DNA of 34,125 bases from an uncultured Erysipelotrichaceae bacterium (GCA_902789225.1 CADANC010000013.1:1-34125), one strand, 5' to 3'. Positions 25,061 to 34,030 are shown, numbered from the stretch's first letter. Notes: a model not told the origin generated them from the letters alone. Numbers and translations: made by a program.

Positions 25061-28000
25061 ATGATACAGCATTTGTCAATAAGAGTTCCATGGCATGATA
25101 ACGGTTGGAATGGGACAGTTTGTTTAAATCCTGAATCAAACACATCATGTCTTAGACTTAAAAGTATATTGGAAAACAGAAAAAATGATTTAGAATGTTC
25201 AATATGTGGGAAATGTATGCTAGGTCATGAAAAGGAATTACCTTGTATTAGTGAAGGTGGAACCTTTATGTATGATGGCGAACTGCATAGACCTCAAATT
25301 CATCCATATAAAGATAACAATCCAGAAACACATGGCCATTTTTTAGAAACCGATGTAGTGTACCCACCATTTTCTTTTTCTGCAAGGCCCTTTGCATGGT
25401 TAAGATATGATGATAAAGAAAAACATTCATACGATAAAGCAAATAAATACGGAATTAAATATGATCCTTCTAGAGAACCAGAATTACAATGGGGTGGTGT
25501 TAAATCTGTTTGGATTCAAGATGCAGAGAATCATAGAGAAATATTTAAATATTTCTATCAAGATGTTATCCCAGATGAATCATTATGTATAGCTTATGCA
25601 AAGCAAGTTCCTTTTGTAGATGATAATAGACGTGTAATAATTGGAATGGGTCATGTAAAAAAAATAATTCCTGCTATTGAACATAATCATACTGAAGCTG
25701 GATCATTAAGATCAATGATTTGGGAAACAATGATATGTCACTCTATTAGAGAAAATCACGAAGACGGTTTCATAATTCCATATCAAAAAATGATGGAATA
25801 TGCTGAAAGTCATCCTGATTTTGATATGTCATCTATCACTGTTTTTGCACCTGATGATGCTTTTGAAGAATTTTCAAATGCTACTGAACATGTTAGTTAT
25901 GATTCAGTAATAGATGTAATATTATCCTGTATTAAAGCTTTCAAAATTATTAATGAATGTTTAGATGAAGATTATTCAAATGTTATTAGTTGGCTTAATA
26001 TTCAACTGTCAAGAGTTTGGAGTGACAGAGGTGCATTTCCTGGATTAGGCGTAATGTTGACTACATTTGGTATACAATTAGGTATTCCTGTTGCTAGAGA
26101 AATTAAAAATAAAATAAAAGAAAATGATAATTTATGGCAATTACTTGATGAAGTTATTAATAATCCTACTGAGTATTTGTCAGATTCTTTAGTTAACTCA
26201 ATAACACCAATAATACAAAAAACATGGAAATCCATGCCTGAAGAAAGAAGAAAGTTATTTGAATTATTATCTAGGTTTTCTTTAAGCTTTGAACAAGCAG
26301 ATATTCTATTTTACAGTAATAAAAGAGAAAAAAGAAATATTCTTTGTTCAGATTTGGATATTATAGAAAATCCATATATTTTATATGAAAAAACAAGATT
26401 AAAACAAGATGATTTATATTTATCAATACAAAAAGTAGATAGAGCGGTATTTCCAATTCCTTCAATTAATGAAAAATACCCATTATCTAATCCAACAAAA
26501 TTAAAGTCAGATAATGATGAGCGTAGAATAAGAGCAATTATTATTTCAGTTCTTGAATCAGCAGCAGATTTAGGGCATACTTTTTTACCGGTAGATATTC
26601 TTACCAATTTAGTACAAAATATAACTCTTGAACCATCTTGCAATATTACTTCTGACATGATAAATGCTATAGAGAGTTTTATAAGTAATGAAGTATTAAA
26701 AAGAGAAATGAAAGATGGCACAGAATATTATAAATTATCTAGAATAAATGAATTTGATAAGGAAATAGAAACAAGAATAAGAAAAAGAATGAATGCTCCA
26801 AAAATTGAAATTAATACTAATTGGAGAAAAATGCTAGATGATAAATTTGGTGAAAATAATGATCCAAGCGGTTTAGAAGAAATGGCTAGAACTGAAAAAG
26901 CAGCTGTGCTAAAAGTTTTGGCAGAATCAAGAATTTCAGCATTAGTTGGAGACGCTGGGACAGGAAAAACTACTGTTTTATCAGTATTATGTAGTGATCC
27001 AAGTATTGCTGCAGGTGGAATACTATTGCTAGCTCCTACCGGTAAAGCAACAGTAAGATTAATGGAAAGCGTAAATTCTAGTAATAGTTCAATAACTGCT
27101 TTGAATGTTGCTCAATTTTTGACTCAAAGTAAAAGATTTTCATGGGATGATATGAGGTTTAGATTATCTGACCAACCATATGATGATGTTCCTGAAACGG
27201 TAATTATTGATGAATCATCAATGTTAACTGAAGAAATGTTTGGGGCTTTAATTCAAACTATAGGAAGACGTGCACAAAGAATTATCTTTGTAGGAGATCC
27301 AAATCAATTGCCACCAATTGGTGCTGGTAAACCTTTTGTGGATTTGGTAAATCTTCTTCGTGAAGAACTACCAGATAATCAACCACTAAATGAACCTAAG
27401 GTATGTAATAATTATGGTGAATTAAGGATTAATAGAAGACAGCAAAAAGATAAGGAGCGATTGGATGTTAATCTATCTAGATGTTTTACAAGGAATAATG
27501 CTATGATGGATGATGAAGGTATTATAGCTGATATTATTAAAGACAAAAGCGATAATATAAAAATCTATAAATGGTCAACAAATGAAGAACTAGAAGAGTT
27601 AATACTTACAAATGTAGCAAATGAAATTGGAATGGAAAATATCAATGATCAAGTTGGTTTTGATAAAGCTTTTGGTGCTAATGTTTTAGAGTATGAAACA
27701 TTATTTGATAAAAATGGTTCGGAATATGTTGATAAATGGCAAATACTAGCTCCAGTAAGAAATATGGTTCATGGCGTAGTTAACATTAATAGACTGTTCC
27801 ATAGTAGATATCGTAATCATCAAATAGAATTGTCCAAAAGAAAAGGATGGAATAAAAAAATTCCAGTTGCTTATGGAACAGAAGAAATTGTATATGGAGA
27901 TAAAGTAATCAATATAAAAAATATTGTTAAAAAGGCATATCCAGAAGATGAAACTTCAAAGAATTATGTAGCAAACGGTGAAATTGGTCTTGCTTGTGGC

Positions 28001-28783
28001 AATTATGCTGGTAAAGGAAAGAAAGCAACCAATTATCTTCAGGTAAGCTTTTCTTCACAAAAAGGATATACTTATTCTTATGATAGTAGAGATTTTGATG
28101 AAGAGTCTGGAGAGGAAACATTAGAGTTAGCTTATGCTCTAACAGTTCACAAGGCTCAAGGAAGTCAATTCAATACTGTAATTCTAGTTTTATCAGAACC
28201 ATGTAGAATTATTTCAAGAGAAATGTTATATACAGCCTTAACAAGACAAGTGGATAAAATTATTATCTTGTACAATGATGAGCCATATCACTTGATGAAA
28301 TATGCTTCTGAAAATCATTCTGATATTGCAAAAAGATTTACAGATTTATTCGCTGATGTTTTCGATGATGATGGTAGCCATAAGCCACTGATAGTAAAGG
28401 TTGGAGACTCTTTCTTCGATAATAAACTAGTTCACAAAACAAAACGTGGAGATATTGTTAGATCAAAATCGGAAGTTATAATAGCTGATGCTCTATTTGA
28501 TAATGGTATAGAATATGAGTACGAACCTGAGCTACAATTAGAAGGAAGAATCAAAAGACCTGATTTTAAAATAATAGATGCAGATACAGGTGTTGTTTGG
28601 TATTGGGAACATTGTGGTATGATGTCTGATGAAAAATATGCAAAACGTTGGCATGATAAACAAAAATTTTATGAAAAAAACGGAATAGTTGAAGGAAAAA
28701 ATTTAATAGTTACAAAAGAATATTTGGAAGAAGGATTTGATTCTTCAGAGATTGATGCTCTAGTTAAAAAATATTTTTGTTAA
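25061..28783 (+). CDS. RecD2-like SF1 helicase with C-terminal PD-(D/E)XK-like domain
   Basis: 1240 residues, sixth gene of the operon (GAAAGGAG, 29 bases after Res). The N-terminus has SIRVPWHDNGWNGTVCLNP and a CSICGKC cysteine pair, an N-terminal module often seen in defence-linked helicases. The middle (~270-600) is long and helical, unrecognised. LVGDAGTGKTTVL (~627) is Walker A, VIIDESSMLTEEM (~715) motif II, VGDPNQLPPIGAG motif III, and LAYALTVHKAQGSQF (~1022) and LYTALTRQVDKIII the RecD-type C-terminal motifs. Residues ~1148-1210 (EYEPELQLEGRIKRPDF, VVWYWEHCGM) give E, PD and WEH residues in a PD-(D/E)XK-like order. It probably unwinds and degrades cleaved or damaged phage DNA. The nuclease activity is inferred from motif order. 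Confidence 0.85.
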   Translation: MIQHLSIRVPWHDNGWNGTVCLNPESNTSCLRLKSILENRKNDLECSICGKCMLGHEKELPCISEGGTFMYDGELHRPQIHPYKDNNPETHGHFLETDVVYPPFSFSARPFAWLRYDDKEKHSYDKANKYGIKYDPSREPELQWGGVKSVWIQDAENHREIFKYFYQDVIPDESLCIAYAKQVPFVDDNRRVIIGMGHVKKIIPAIEHNHTEAGSLRSMIWETMICHSIRENHEDGFIIPYQKMMEYAESHPDFDMSSITVFAPDDAFEEFSNATEHVSYDSVIDVILSCIKAFKIINECLDEDYSNVISWLNIQLSRVWSDRGAFPGLGVMLTTFGIQLGIPVAREIKNKIKENDNLWQLLDEVINNPTEYLSDSLVNSITPIIQKTWKSMPEERRKLFELLSRFSLSFEQADILFYSNKREKRNILCSDLDIIENPYILYEKTRLKQDDLYLSIQKVDRAVFPIPSINEKYPLSNPTKLKSDNDERRIRAIIISVLESAADLGHTFLPVDILTNLVQNITLEPSCNITSDMINAIESFISNEVLKREMKDGTEYYKLSRINEFDKEIETRIRKRMNAPKIEINTNWRKMLDDKFGENNDPSGLEEMARTEKAAVLKVLAESRISALVGDAGTGKTTVLSVLCSDPSIAAGGILLLAPTGKATVRLMESVNSSNSSITALNVAQFLTQSKRFSWDDMRFRLSDQPYDDVPETVIIDESSMLTEEMFGALIQTIGRRAQRIIFVGDPNQLPPIGAGKPFVDLVNLLREELPDNQPLNEPKVCNNYGELRINRRQQKDKERLDVNLSRCFTRNNAMMDDEGIIADIIKDKSDNIKIYKWSTNEELEELILTNVANEIGMENINDQVGFDKAFGANVLEYETLFDKNGSEYVDKWQILAPVRNMVHGVVNINRLFHSRYRNHQIELSKRKGWNKKIPVAYGTEEIVYGDKVINIKNIVKKAYPEDETSKNYVANGEIGLACGNYAGKGKKATNYLQVSFSSQKGYTYSYDSRDFDEESGEETLELAYALTVHKAQGSQFNTVILVLSEPCRIISREMLYTALTRQVDKIIILYNDEPYHLMKYASENHSDIAKRFTDLFADVFDDDGSHKPLIVKVGDSFFDNKLVHKTKRGDIVRSKSEVIIADALFDNGIEYEYEPELQLEGRIKRPDFKIIDADTGVVWYWEHCGMMSDEKYAKRWHDKQKFYEKNGIVEGKNLIVTKEYLEEGFDSSEIDALVKKYFC

Positions 28784-28807
28784 AAAGTAGTTATATAACT
28801 ACTTTTT
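28782..28807. terminator. Operon terminator
   Basis: AAAAAGTAGTTAT is followed by its perfect complement ATAACTACTTTTT. It starts in the stop codon of the RecD-like gene and ends the six-gene transcript. Confidence 0.9.
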
Positions 28808-28853
28808 ATAATGCTTTATTCAAATGATCTATAAAAAAAATAGTTAAAAATGT

Positions 28854-28859
28854 TATACT
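28854..28859 (+). promoter_or_regulatory. -10 box of Nudix/SRA operon
   Basis: TATACT in ATGTTATACTTTAAT lies 16 bases before the Nudix ATG, with TTAGGTGAT as ribosome site. The position right after a strong terminator shows that this operon starts separately. Confidence 0.5.
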
Positions 28860-28875
28860 TTAATTAGGTGATTTT

Positions 28876-29262
28876 ATGATTACAGTTGTAGCTGCATTAA
28901 TAAAGAAAGATGGAAAATACTTAATAGCTAAACGATCTACAGGAGATCCTAATGTATTAGGAAAATGGGAATTTCCTGGTGGAAAAGTAAAAGAAAATGA
29001 ATCAGAAGAACATGCAATTGAAAGAGAAATAAAAGAAGAATTTGAAATGGATATAAAAGCTAATAAATTTTTAATTAACAATATTTGTGAATATCCTACC
29101 AAAACAATAGACCTAAGATTATATGAATGTGAATATATATCTGGTGAATTTCATTTACATGATCATTCGGAGTATAAATTTGTTAATAAAGAAGCGATAC
29201 TTAAATATGATTTATGTCCTGCAGATATACCACTAGCTGAATATGTTAAGGAGATGAAATAA
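28876..29262 (+). CDS. Nudix (MutT-like) nucleoside triphosphate hydrolase
   Basis: 128 residues. The Nudix box is GGKVKENESEEHAIEREIKE then EFEMD (residues ~35-60), matching GX5EX7REUXEEXGU except that F replaces the usual Gly. LGKWEFPGG just before and the N-terminal VVAALIKKDGKYLIAKRS are typical of MutT and (d)CTP pyrophosphohydrolases. The metal-binding Glu residues are intact, so it should hydrolyse a nucleoside triphosphate, perhaps an oxidised or modified dNTP. The stop TAA and the next ATG overlap as TAATG, so translation is coupled to the SRA-like nuclease gene. A link between modified-nucleotide hydrolysis and recognition of modified DNA is a reasonable guess. Confidence 0.88.
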   Translation: MITVVAALIKKDGKYLIAKRSTGDPNVLGKWEFPGGKVKENESEEHAIEREIKEEFEMDIKANKFLINNICEYPTKTIDLRLYECEYISGEFHLHDHSEYKFVNKEAILKYDLCPADIPLAEYVKEMK

Positions 29263-30524
29263 TGGCTACCTTAGTTGAAGATACGAGAAGAGCTGTAATA
29301 GAATTACATGAAGAGACAAAAAAAGAATGGATTAGTTTAAAAGAAATATATCAAAAAGTAGAAGAAATAAGAAAAAAACCTAACGCTAATAATGGAGCAT
29401 CTATTAGAGCAGCATTAGAAACACATTGCAAATCATCAGATGCATTTCGCGGAGAAGAATTATATATCTTGAAAGAAAAAGGATCTGGATTGTATAAATC
29501 CATTTACTATGATGCAATTAATATAATTGATAACATGACTATTGGAGATATTTTTACTAGAGATCAATTGATGTCTTTATTTAAAATAAGTGGTCAATCT
29601 GGAATGATGAAAACCAATACATTAAATGCCTTAGTTTTAACAACTTCAGAAGAAAGTATATATGGTGATTCTAGTATAGAAAATGGTACAATTCAATACA
29701 CAGGTGAAGGACAAGAAGGAGATCAAACAATAACTAAGAATAATAAAACACTATTTTATTCTAAAGATAATAACTTACCAGTATATCTTTTTACTAAAGA
29801 TAAGAAAAGAAGATATATATTTGAAGGAAGAGTAGAGTTATATGATAAACCATATCAGGTTCAGGAAAATGATAAAAATGGTAAAGAAAGACTAGTATGG
29901 AAATTTCCTTTAAAAGTAATCTATTCTGAAAATAATATGGTCGATGAATCTATAAAAGATATTTCATATGAAATAGTAGAAATATCAAATAATATTCAAA
30001 CAGATGATAATAAGGATATTATTTATGATGAGAGTCCATTAGAATTAAGAAAATATAGAAAAAATGATATTGATAGAAAGATTAATAGAACTAAAAAACC
30101 AGATTACATAGCAGAAGAATTAGTTAAAACAAAACAAGGCGAATTAAATGAAAAAGTTATTTATGAAAGAGAACTTCAAAAGATGATGGAATTAGAAGCT
30201 AAAGAAGAAGTTGAAAGAATGGAAGAGTTCTTTAAAAATAGAAATGATAGTGAAGGATATGATATCTTATCTTTTGAACAACAAGAAGATGGATCTTTAA
30301 AAGAAATATATATTGAAGTTAAATCTACAAAAGGTAATGAAGGAACTCCAATTGATATAACCGATAATGAATTAGAATTTGCTAAAAAGCATATTGATCA
30401 ATACTATTTATATAGAATATACAATAGTGATAAAAAGAACAAAACTTTAAAAATAGTAACAGGAAAAGAATTATTGAAAAATTATATATTTGTTCCATCA
30501 AGTTATAAGATTTATTCTGAATAA
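29262..30524 (+). CDS. SRA-like / DUF3883 protein, candidate modification-dependent restriction enzyme
   Basis: 420 residues in three parts. Residues 1-90 (DTRRAVIELHEETKKEWISL, then ASIRAALETHC) look like a HARE/winged-helix DNA-binding domain. Residues ~130-223 (YGDSSIENGTIQYTGEGQEG, DQTITKNNKTLFYS, YIFEGRVELYDK, VWKFPLKVI) follow the pattern of SRA-type modified-base readers such as those in McrA-like enzymes. After a charged linker and coiled helix, residues ~325-385 (SEGYDILSFEQQEDGS, YIEVKSTKG, ITDNELEFAKKH, YYLYRIYN) match DUF3883, a PD-(D/E)XK-like domain with EVKST. A base-reading domain joined to a nuclease-like one suggests type IV restriction. Translationally coupled to Nudix. DUF2075 debris follows at once. 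Confidence 0.75.
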   Translation: MATLVEDTRRAVIELHEETKKEWISLKEIYQKVEEIRKKPNANNGASIRAALETHCKSSDAFRGEELYILKEKGSGLYKSIYYDAINIIDNMTIGDIFTRDQLMSLFKISGQSGMMKTNTLNALVLTTSEESIYGDSSIENGTIQYTGEGQEGDQTITKNNKTLFYSKDNNLPVYLFTKDKKRRYIFEGRVELYDKPYQVQENDKNGKERLVWKFPLKVIYSENNMVDESIKDISYEIVEISNNIQTDDNKDIIYDESPLELRKYRKNDIDRKINRTKKPDYIAEELVKTKQGELNEKVIYERELQKMMELEAKEEVERMEEFFKNRNDSEGYDILSFEQQEDGSLKEIYIEVKSTKGNEGTPIDITDNELEFAKKHIDQYYLYRIYNSDKKNKTLKIVTGKELLKNYIFVPSSYKIYSE

Positions 30525-30526
30525 GA

Positions 30527-30912
30527 ATAGTAATACCAGAATACAACTTTGAAATGAGTTGGAATATAGGTAGTTCATCAATATGGCAATAGATAAAAAC
30601 TCAATTAATGAAATAGGATGTATTCATACATGTCAAGGATTAGAGTTTGATTATGTAGGAGTAATAATTGTAGATGACATGAAGTATGTTGATGGCCATA
30701 TTGTTACAGATTATACAAAAAGAGCTTCAACAGATAATTCATTAAAAAGAATAAAGAAGATAGCTAATGAACAAGGAGAAGAAGTTGCTCAAAAGATAGC
30801 AGAAAATATTATTAAAAATACATATAGAACTTTAATGACAAGAGGGATGAAAGGCTGTTATGTGTAATGTACTGATAAAAGGTTAAGTGAATATTTAAAA
30901 CATCAATTATAA
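30527..30912 (+). pseudogene. DUF2075 (Schlafen-like helicase) C-terminal fragment, frameshifted
   Basis: Directly after the SRA gene stop, IVIPEYNFEMSWNIGSSSIW is readable, then the frame shifts. TGG at 30584 and GCA at 30586 share one base, as if one G were lost. In the new frame AIDKNSINEIGCIHTCQGLE, FDYVGVIIVDDM and NTYRTLMTRGMKGCYV follow; a TAA (30865-30867) stands where Tyr is expected, and CTDKRLSEYLKHQL continues to a stop at 30912. These are the last ~125 residues of a DUF2075 nucleic-acid helicase, a family often beside nucleotide hydrolases and nuclease genes. The rest has been deleted. An ATG at 30583 gives an open frame but not a real gene. Confidence 0.85.
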
Positions 30913-30975
30913 GATAAGATTTATAAACAATAAATCATTAGTAGGTTTGTCAATTACTTAACATAGGAGGGCTTT

Positions 30976-32811
30976 ATGATAATAAAAAAATTAACACTCG
31001 AAGGATTAAGAGGATTCAGTGAAAAACGAGAAATAGAATTTGCAATTCCAGATAAAATCAATAATGGTAGTGGACTAACTGTTATGGTCGGACCAAATAA
31101 TAGTGGAAAGTCAACTGTAATAGAAGCTGTACATATATTGAATTCAAATAATAACGCAATTCCTAAAAATGCAAGGAATATTATTAATAACAAAATTGTA
31201 AAAATAGAAGCGGAAGATATTATAGGAAATAAGGTATTAGTACAAACAACTAAGAATGGTGGATCATACATAGAAAGAAAATATAATAACGAAAAAACAA
31301 AAGTATGGCCAAATAATTTAAATGCGTTTGTTTTATCAAATAAAAGAAATTTTTCATCAACATTTGGAAATAGTGGAGAGCAAACAAGAGAAAACTATAG
31401 AGGAAACTCTGGAAATGATTCGTATAGAAACGAAAATAATATTAATCATAATTTTGGTGGTCGCTTGATAAAAATCTTTAATGAAGGTAATAGTAGTTTT
31501 AATGAGTGTTTGAGTAAAGTATTGACACCAGTTCCAAAATGGACAATTGAATCATCTAATGAAAATCAAATGTATTTAGAATTTTCTTTTGGCAAAACAG
31601 ATCATAGTAGTCAAGGTGCTGGAGATGGATATATTAATATATTTAATATAATCGATTCGTTATATGATTCAGCAGAAGATAACATAATTCTAATAGATGA
31701 GCCAGAAGTGTCATTACACCCTGATCTTCAAAGAAAACTATTTAACTTACTATTAGAATATTCTAAAGATAAACAAATAATTATCAGTACACATTCCCCT
31801 TATTTTGTTGATTGGAAAGCATTTTCATCATACTCAAAAATAATTAGATTTAGAAAAGAAGAAGAAAAAATCAGTTGTTATGAATTAAGCAACATATCAA
31901 AAAATAATATAAAGCGTTTATTAAAAGATACGAATAATATACATACTCTATCGCTAGATGCAAGCGAAATTTTTTTCTTAAGTGATAATATTATTTTAAC
32001 TGAAGGACCTGATGATGTATATGGCTATAAGAAATTATTTAAACTCAAGGGATATAATCCTAATGCATCATTTTTTGGATGGGGATTAGGTGGAGCAGAT
32101 AACGCAAATATTGTTTTGAAAATACTTGAAGATTTAGGATATGAAAAAGTGTTTACTATTCTAGATTGCGATAGAAAATCAAGTGTTGAAAAGTTGGAAA
32201 AAAAATTTCCACAATATTCGTTCTATGCAATTACCGCAAATGATATTAGGAATAAGAAAAGGCCAACAAAAGTTAATAGTTTAATCGAAGAAATAAAGAA
32301 AAAAAGCATAACGGAAGCAATTAAAAATGAGCTTATTCAGTCTATAGAAAAAAATTTTCCAGAAAAAGAAGGTATTTTTGTTAAACTAAATGATGACTAT
32401 ATTAATGAAAAATATGATGAAACAATCAAAATATTAATTGAAAAAATGAATGAGTATTTTAAAAAAGATAATAAGCCAATAAAAAAAGATGATTTAAAAA
32501 ATGAAATTATAGAGAATGAAAAAGAAAAAATAGCCCAAAGACTATTAGATGATTATTTAAAAATAAATCCATTACACACAAAAATTGAAAAAAAATATAA
32601 GCACATTAAGTTTAATGGTGGGAGTGGTGGACAAATCAGTTTTAAGATGATCTCAAAAAATGAGTATTATGCAATACTAGAGGCCAGTCAAGGAATCACA
32701 GAAAAGTATAAAATAACTATTCAATATCATTTTATGATAAATATAAAAACAAAAAAGGTTATATTAAAAAAAGAAAAAATTATAGAGAATACGATTCCAA
32801 AAAAGTATTAA
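30976..32811 (+). CDS. OLD-family ATPase-TOPRIM nuclease
   Basis: 611 residues behind AGGAGGG. Residues 1-330 form an ABC/SMC-like ATPase: IKKLTLEGLRGFS, Walker A VGPNNSGKSTVIEAV (~36-50), a signature-like SSQGAGDGYINI (~213), Walker B IILIDEPEVSLHPD (~237) and STHSPYFVDW (~270). From ~338 a TOPRIM domain follows: IILTEGPDDVYGYKKLF supplies the metal-binding Glu, and FTILDCDRKS (~394) the DxD. This is the overcoming-lysogenization-defect nuclease layout, also used by GajA and by retron-linked proteins. No UvrD-like partner gene is adjacent, so it is a class-1-like stand-alone copy rather than Gabija. It likely nicks or cuts DNA in an antiphage response. Confidence 0.85.
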   Translation: MIIKKLTLEGLRGFSEKREIEFAIPDKINNGSGLTVMVGPNNSGKSTVIEAVHILNSNNNAIPKNARNIINNKIVKIEAEDIIGNKVLVQTTKNGGSYIERKYNNEKTKVWPNNLNAFVLSNKRNFSSTFGNSGEQTRENYRGNSGNDSYRNENNINHNFGGRLIKIFNEGNSSFNECLSKVLTPVPKWTIESSNENQMYLEFSFGKTDHSSQGAGDGYINIFNIIDSLYDSAEDNIILIDEPEVSLHPDLQRKLFNLLLEYSKDKQIIISTHSPYFVDWKAFSSYSKIIRFRKEEEKISCYELSNISKNNIKRLLKDTNNIHTLSLDASEIFFLSDNIILTEGPDDVYGYKKLFKLKGYNPNASFFGWGLGGADNANIVLKILEDLGYEKVFTILDCDRKSSVEKLEKKFPQYSFYAITANDIRNKKRPTKVNSLIEEIKKKSITEAIKNELIQSIEKNFPEKEGIFVKLNDDYINEKYDETIKILIEKMNEYFKKDNKPIKKDDLKNEIIENEKEKIAQRLLDDYLKINPLHTKIEKKYKHIKFNGGSGGQISFKMISKNEYYAILEASQGITEKYKITIQYHFMINIKTKKVILKKEKIIENTIPKKY

Positions 32812-32815
32812 AAAA

Positions 32816-32842
32816 AGCATTGTGCTGATTAATCACAATGCT
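32816..32842. terminator. Hairpin between convergent genes
   Basis: AGCATTGTG pairs perfectly with CACAATGCT around a 9-base loop. An A run on the left gives a T-tailed terminator for the minus-strand gene; it also separates the OLD gene from it. Confidence 0.65.
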
Positions 32843-32869
32843 CCTTAAATCCTATAAGAGAAAAGCTTA

Positions 32870-33784
32870 TTATAATACATTTTTTTTCTGTTCTTCTATT
32901 AACATAATAAATCTAATAAATGAAGATGTTAAATAAATTAAATAGTCAATTTCTATTTCGATAACTGAATCATTGTGTTTTGCATGATTATCATTATATT
33001 TTGCATAATAATCCATCAATACAACATACATATTTGATATTTCAGTTGAAACATCATTGTTTTTAAAATATTCTCCTATATATGATTTTTGATTTTCAAG
33101 TGATTTGTTATTATTCAAAACTTTTTTTAAAAACAATTCCAAACTTAATCTTAAATCATCTACAATATTTCTATAATTATTATTTATTCTTTCTGTTTTT
33201 AAAACTTTAGAAAAAATGCTTTTAACATTTGAAAAATCATTAAGCCAATTTAATACATCTGTTATAAGCGGCTTATCTAAAAAGTCTATATCTGATGGAT
33301 AGATTTCATATGATCCATTATCATTTAATATTTTGGCATTGATATTACATATTTTCATAGCTTCCGCAAAGCGTAATGCGATTGTCTCGTTTAAAATATA
33401 TTCTTTATAATCATAATTCAATGATAATTGCAAAAAGAGAAGAAGTTGTCTATAGTCTTGGATATCATTCATTTTTAGCTTATTTATGTAATTATATAAA
33501 TCTTTATGTGCAAAATTATCAAAAGTATTTGCTTTTGTGGAAATTCCCAAATCAGAGGAAATGTCTAAACAATAATCATTGATATAAGAAATTCTATCAC
33601 TAAATACTCCATTATCTGGAGAATGCTTGTAGAACTCATTATCTAAAATTGTTAAACATCTAGTTTTAAATTCTTCTTTTTTCTCGGTATTATCAACTAT
33701 ATTCCATCTCTTATTAAAAGCATCTTTTTGTGCAAATAACTTGCTATTTTTAGTAGTTATTTCGATTTCTTGTGTATTACTCAT
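32870..33784 (-). CDS. Hypothetical protein with possible HEPN/Abi-type C-terminus
   Basis: 304 residues, with a perfect AGGAGG site seven bases before ATG and a TATTATAT -10 region. Mostly helical. The C-terminal part (YRNIVDDLRLSLELFLKKVL, then YVVLMDYYAKYNDNHAKHND, then IEIDYLIYLTSSFIRFIMLI) has the helix-loop-helix layout of HEPN-like abortive-infection C-terminal domains, with AKH in the expected loop, but a clear Rx4-6H motif is lacking. The N-terminal half (FNKRWNIVDNTEKKEEFKTR, FSDRISYINDYCLDIS) is unrecognised. It faces the OLD gene with a shared terminator and so has its own promoter. Role in defence is inferred from location and fold impression only. Confidence 0.62.
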   Translation of the reverse strand: MSNTQEIEITTKNSKLFAQKDAFNKRWNIVDNTEKKEEFKTRCLTILDNEFYKHSPDNGVFSDRISYINDYCLDISSDLGISTKANTFDNFAHKDLYNYINKLKMNDIQDYRQLLLFLQLSLNYDYKEYILNETIALRFAEAMKICNINAKILNDNGSYEIYPSDIDFLDKPLITDVLNWLNDFSNVKSIFSKVLKTERINNNYRNIVDDLRLSLELFLKKVLNNNKSLENQKSYIGEYFKNNDVSTEISNMYVVLMDYYAKYNDNHAKHNDSVIEIEIDYLIYLTSSFIRFIMLIEEQKKNVL

Positions 33785-34030
33785 ATGTACCTCCTAACTA
33801 ATAACATATATAATAGCATATCAATACTGTATATTTGAAGGAAACAATAAAAAAAATATCATTATGATCAAATATACAATTTTTAGAAACATGTGCTTTT
33901 TAGACTCTTTAGACACTAACTAAATAATATAATGAACCTATATAATAATAAAAATAAAAGAACCGCTTTTCTCAGCACCTATTGTGATTTTGACTTTTGA
34001 TTTTCTTTTACTATTTATCAATACAAAAAA
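33785..34030. repeat. Intergenic region with inverted copy of the 15.1-kb terminator region
   Basis: 33953-34023 reads AATAAAAGAACCGC, then a diverged loop and TTTTGA...TTTTACTATTTATCAATA. The minus strand of 15069-15139 gives the same AATAAAAGAACCGC, and later TTTTGATTT and TTTACGATTTATATA in the same order. The hairpin is decayed in this copy. The rest of the space (33785-33950) holds the promoter of the minus-strand gene and AT-rich sequence with nothing else recognised. Confidence 0.55.

Noticed and set aside
15309-28783. DISARM or BREX system
   Set aside because: SNF2 helicase and methyltransferase are present, but no DrmA/DrmB/DrmC, PglZ, BrxC or BrxL is seen; Mod and Res are plainly type III.
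30583-30867. Intact small gene of 94 residues
   Set aside because: The protein is the C-terminal tail of DUF2075 and the preceding codons of the same family lie in the other frame, so the ATG is accidental.
30976-32811. Gabija system (GajA)
   Set aside because: The ATPase-TOPRIM layout fits, but no UvrD-like GajB gene is adjacent; upstream is DUF2075 debris and downstream a convergent unrelated gene.
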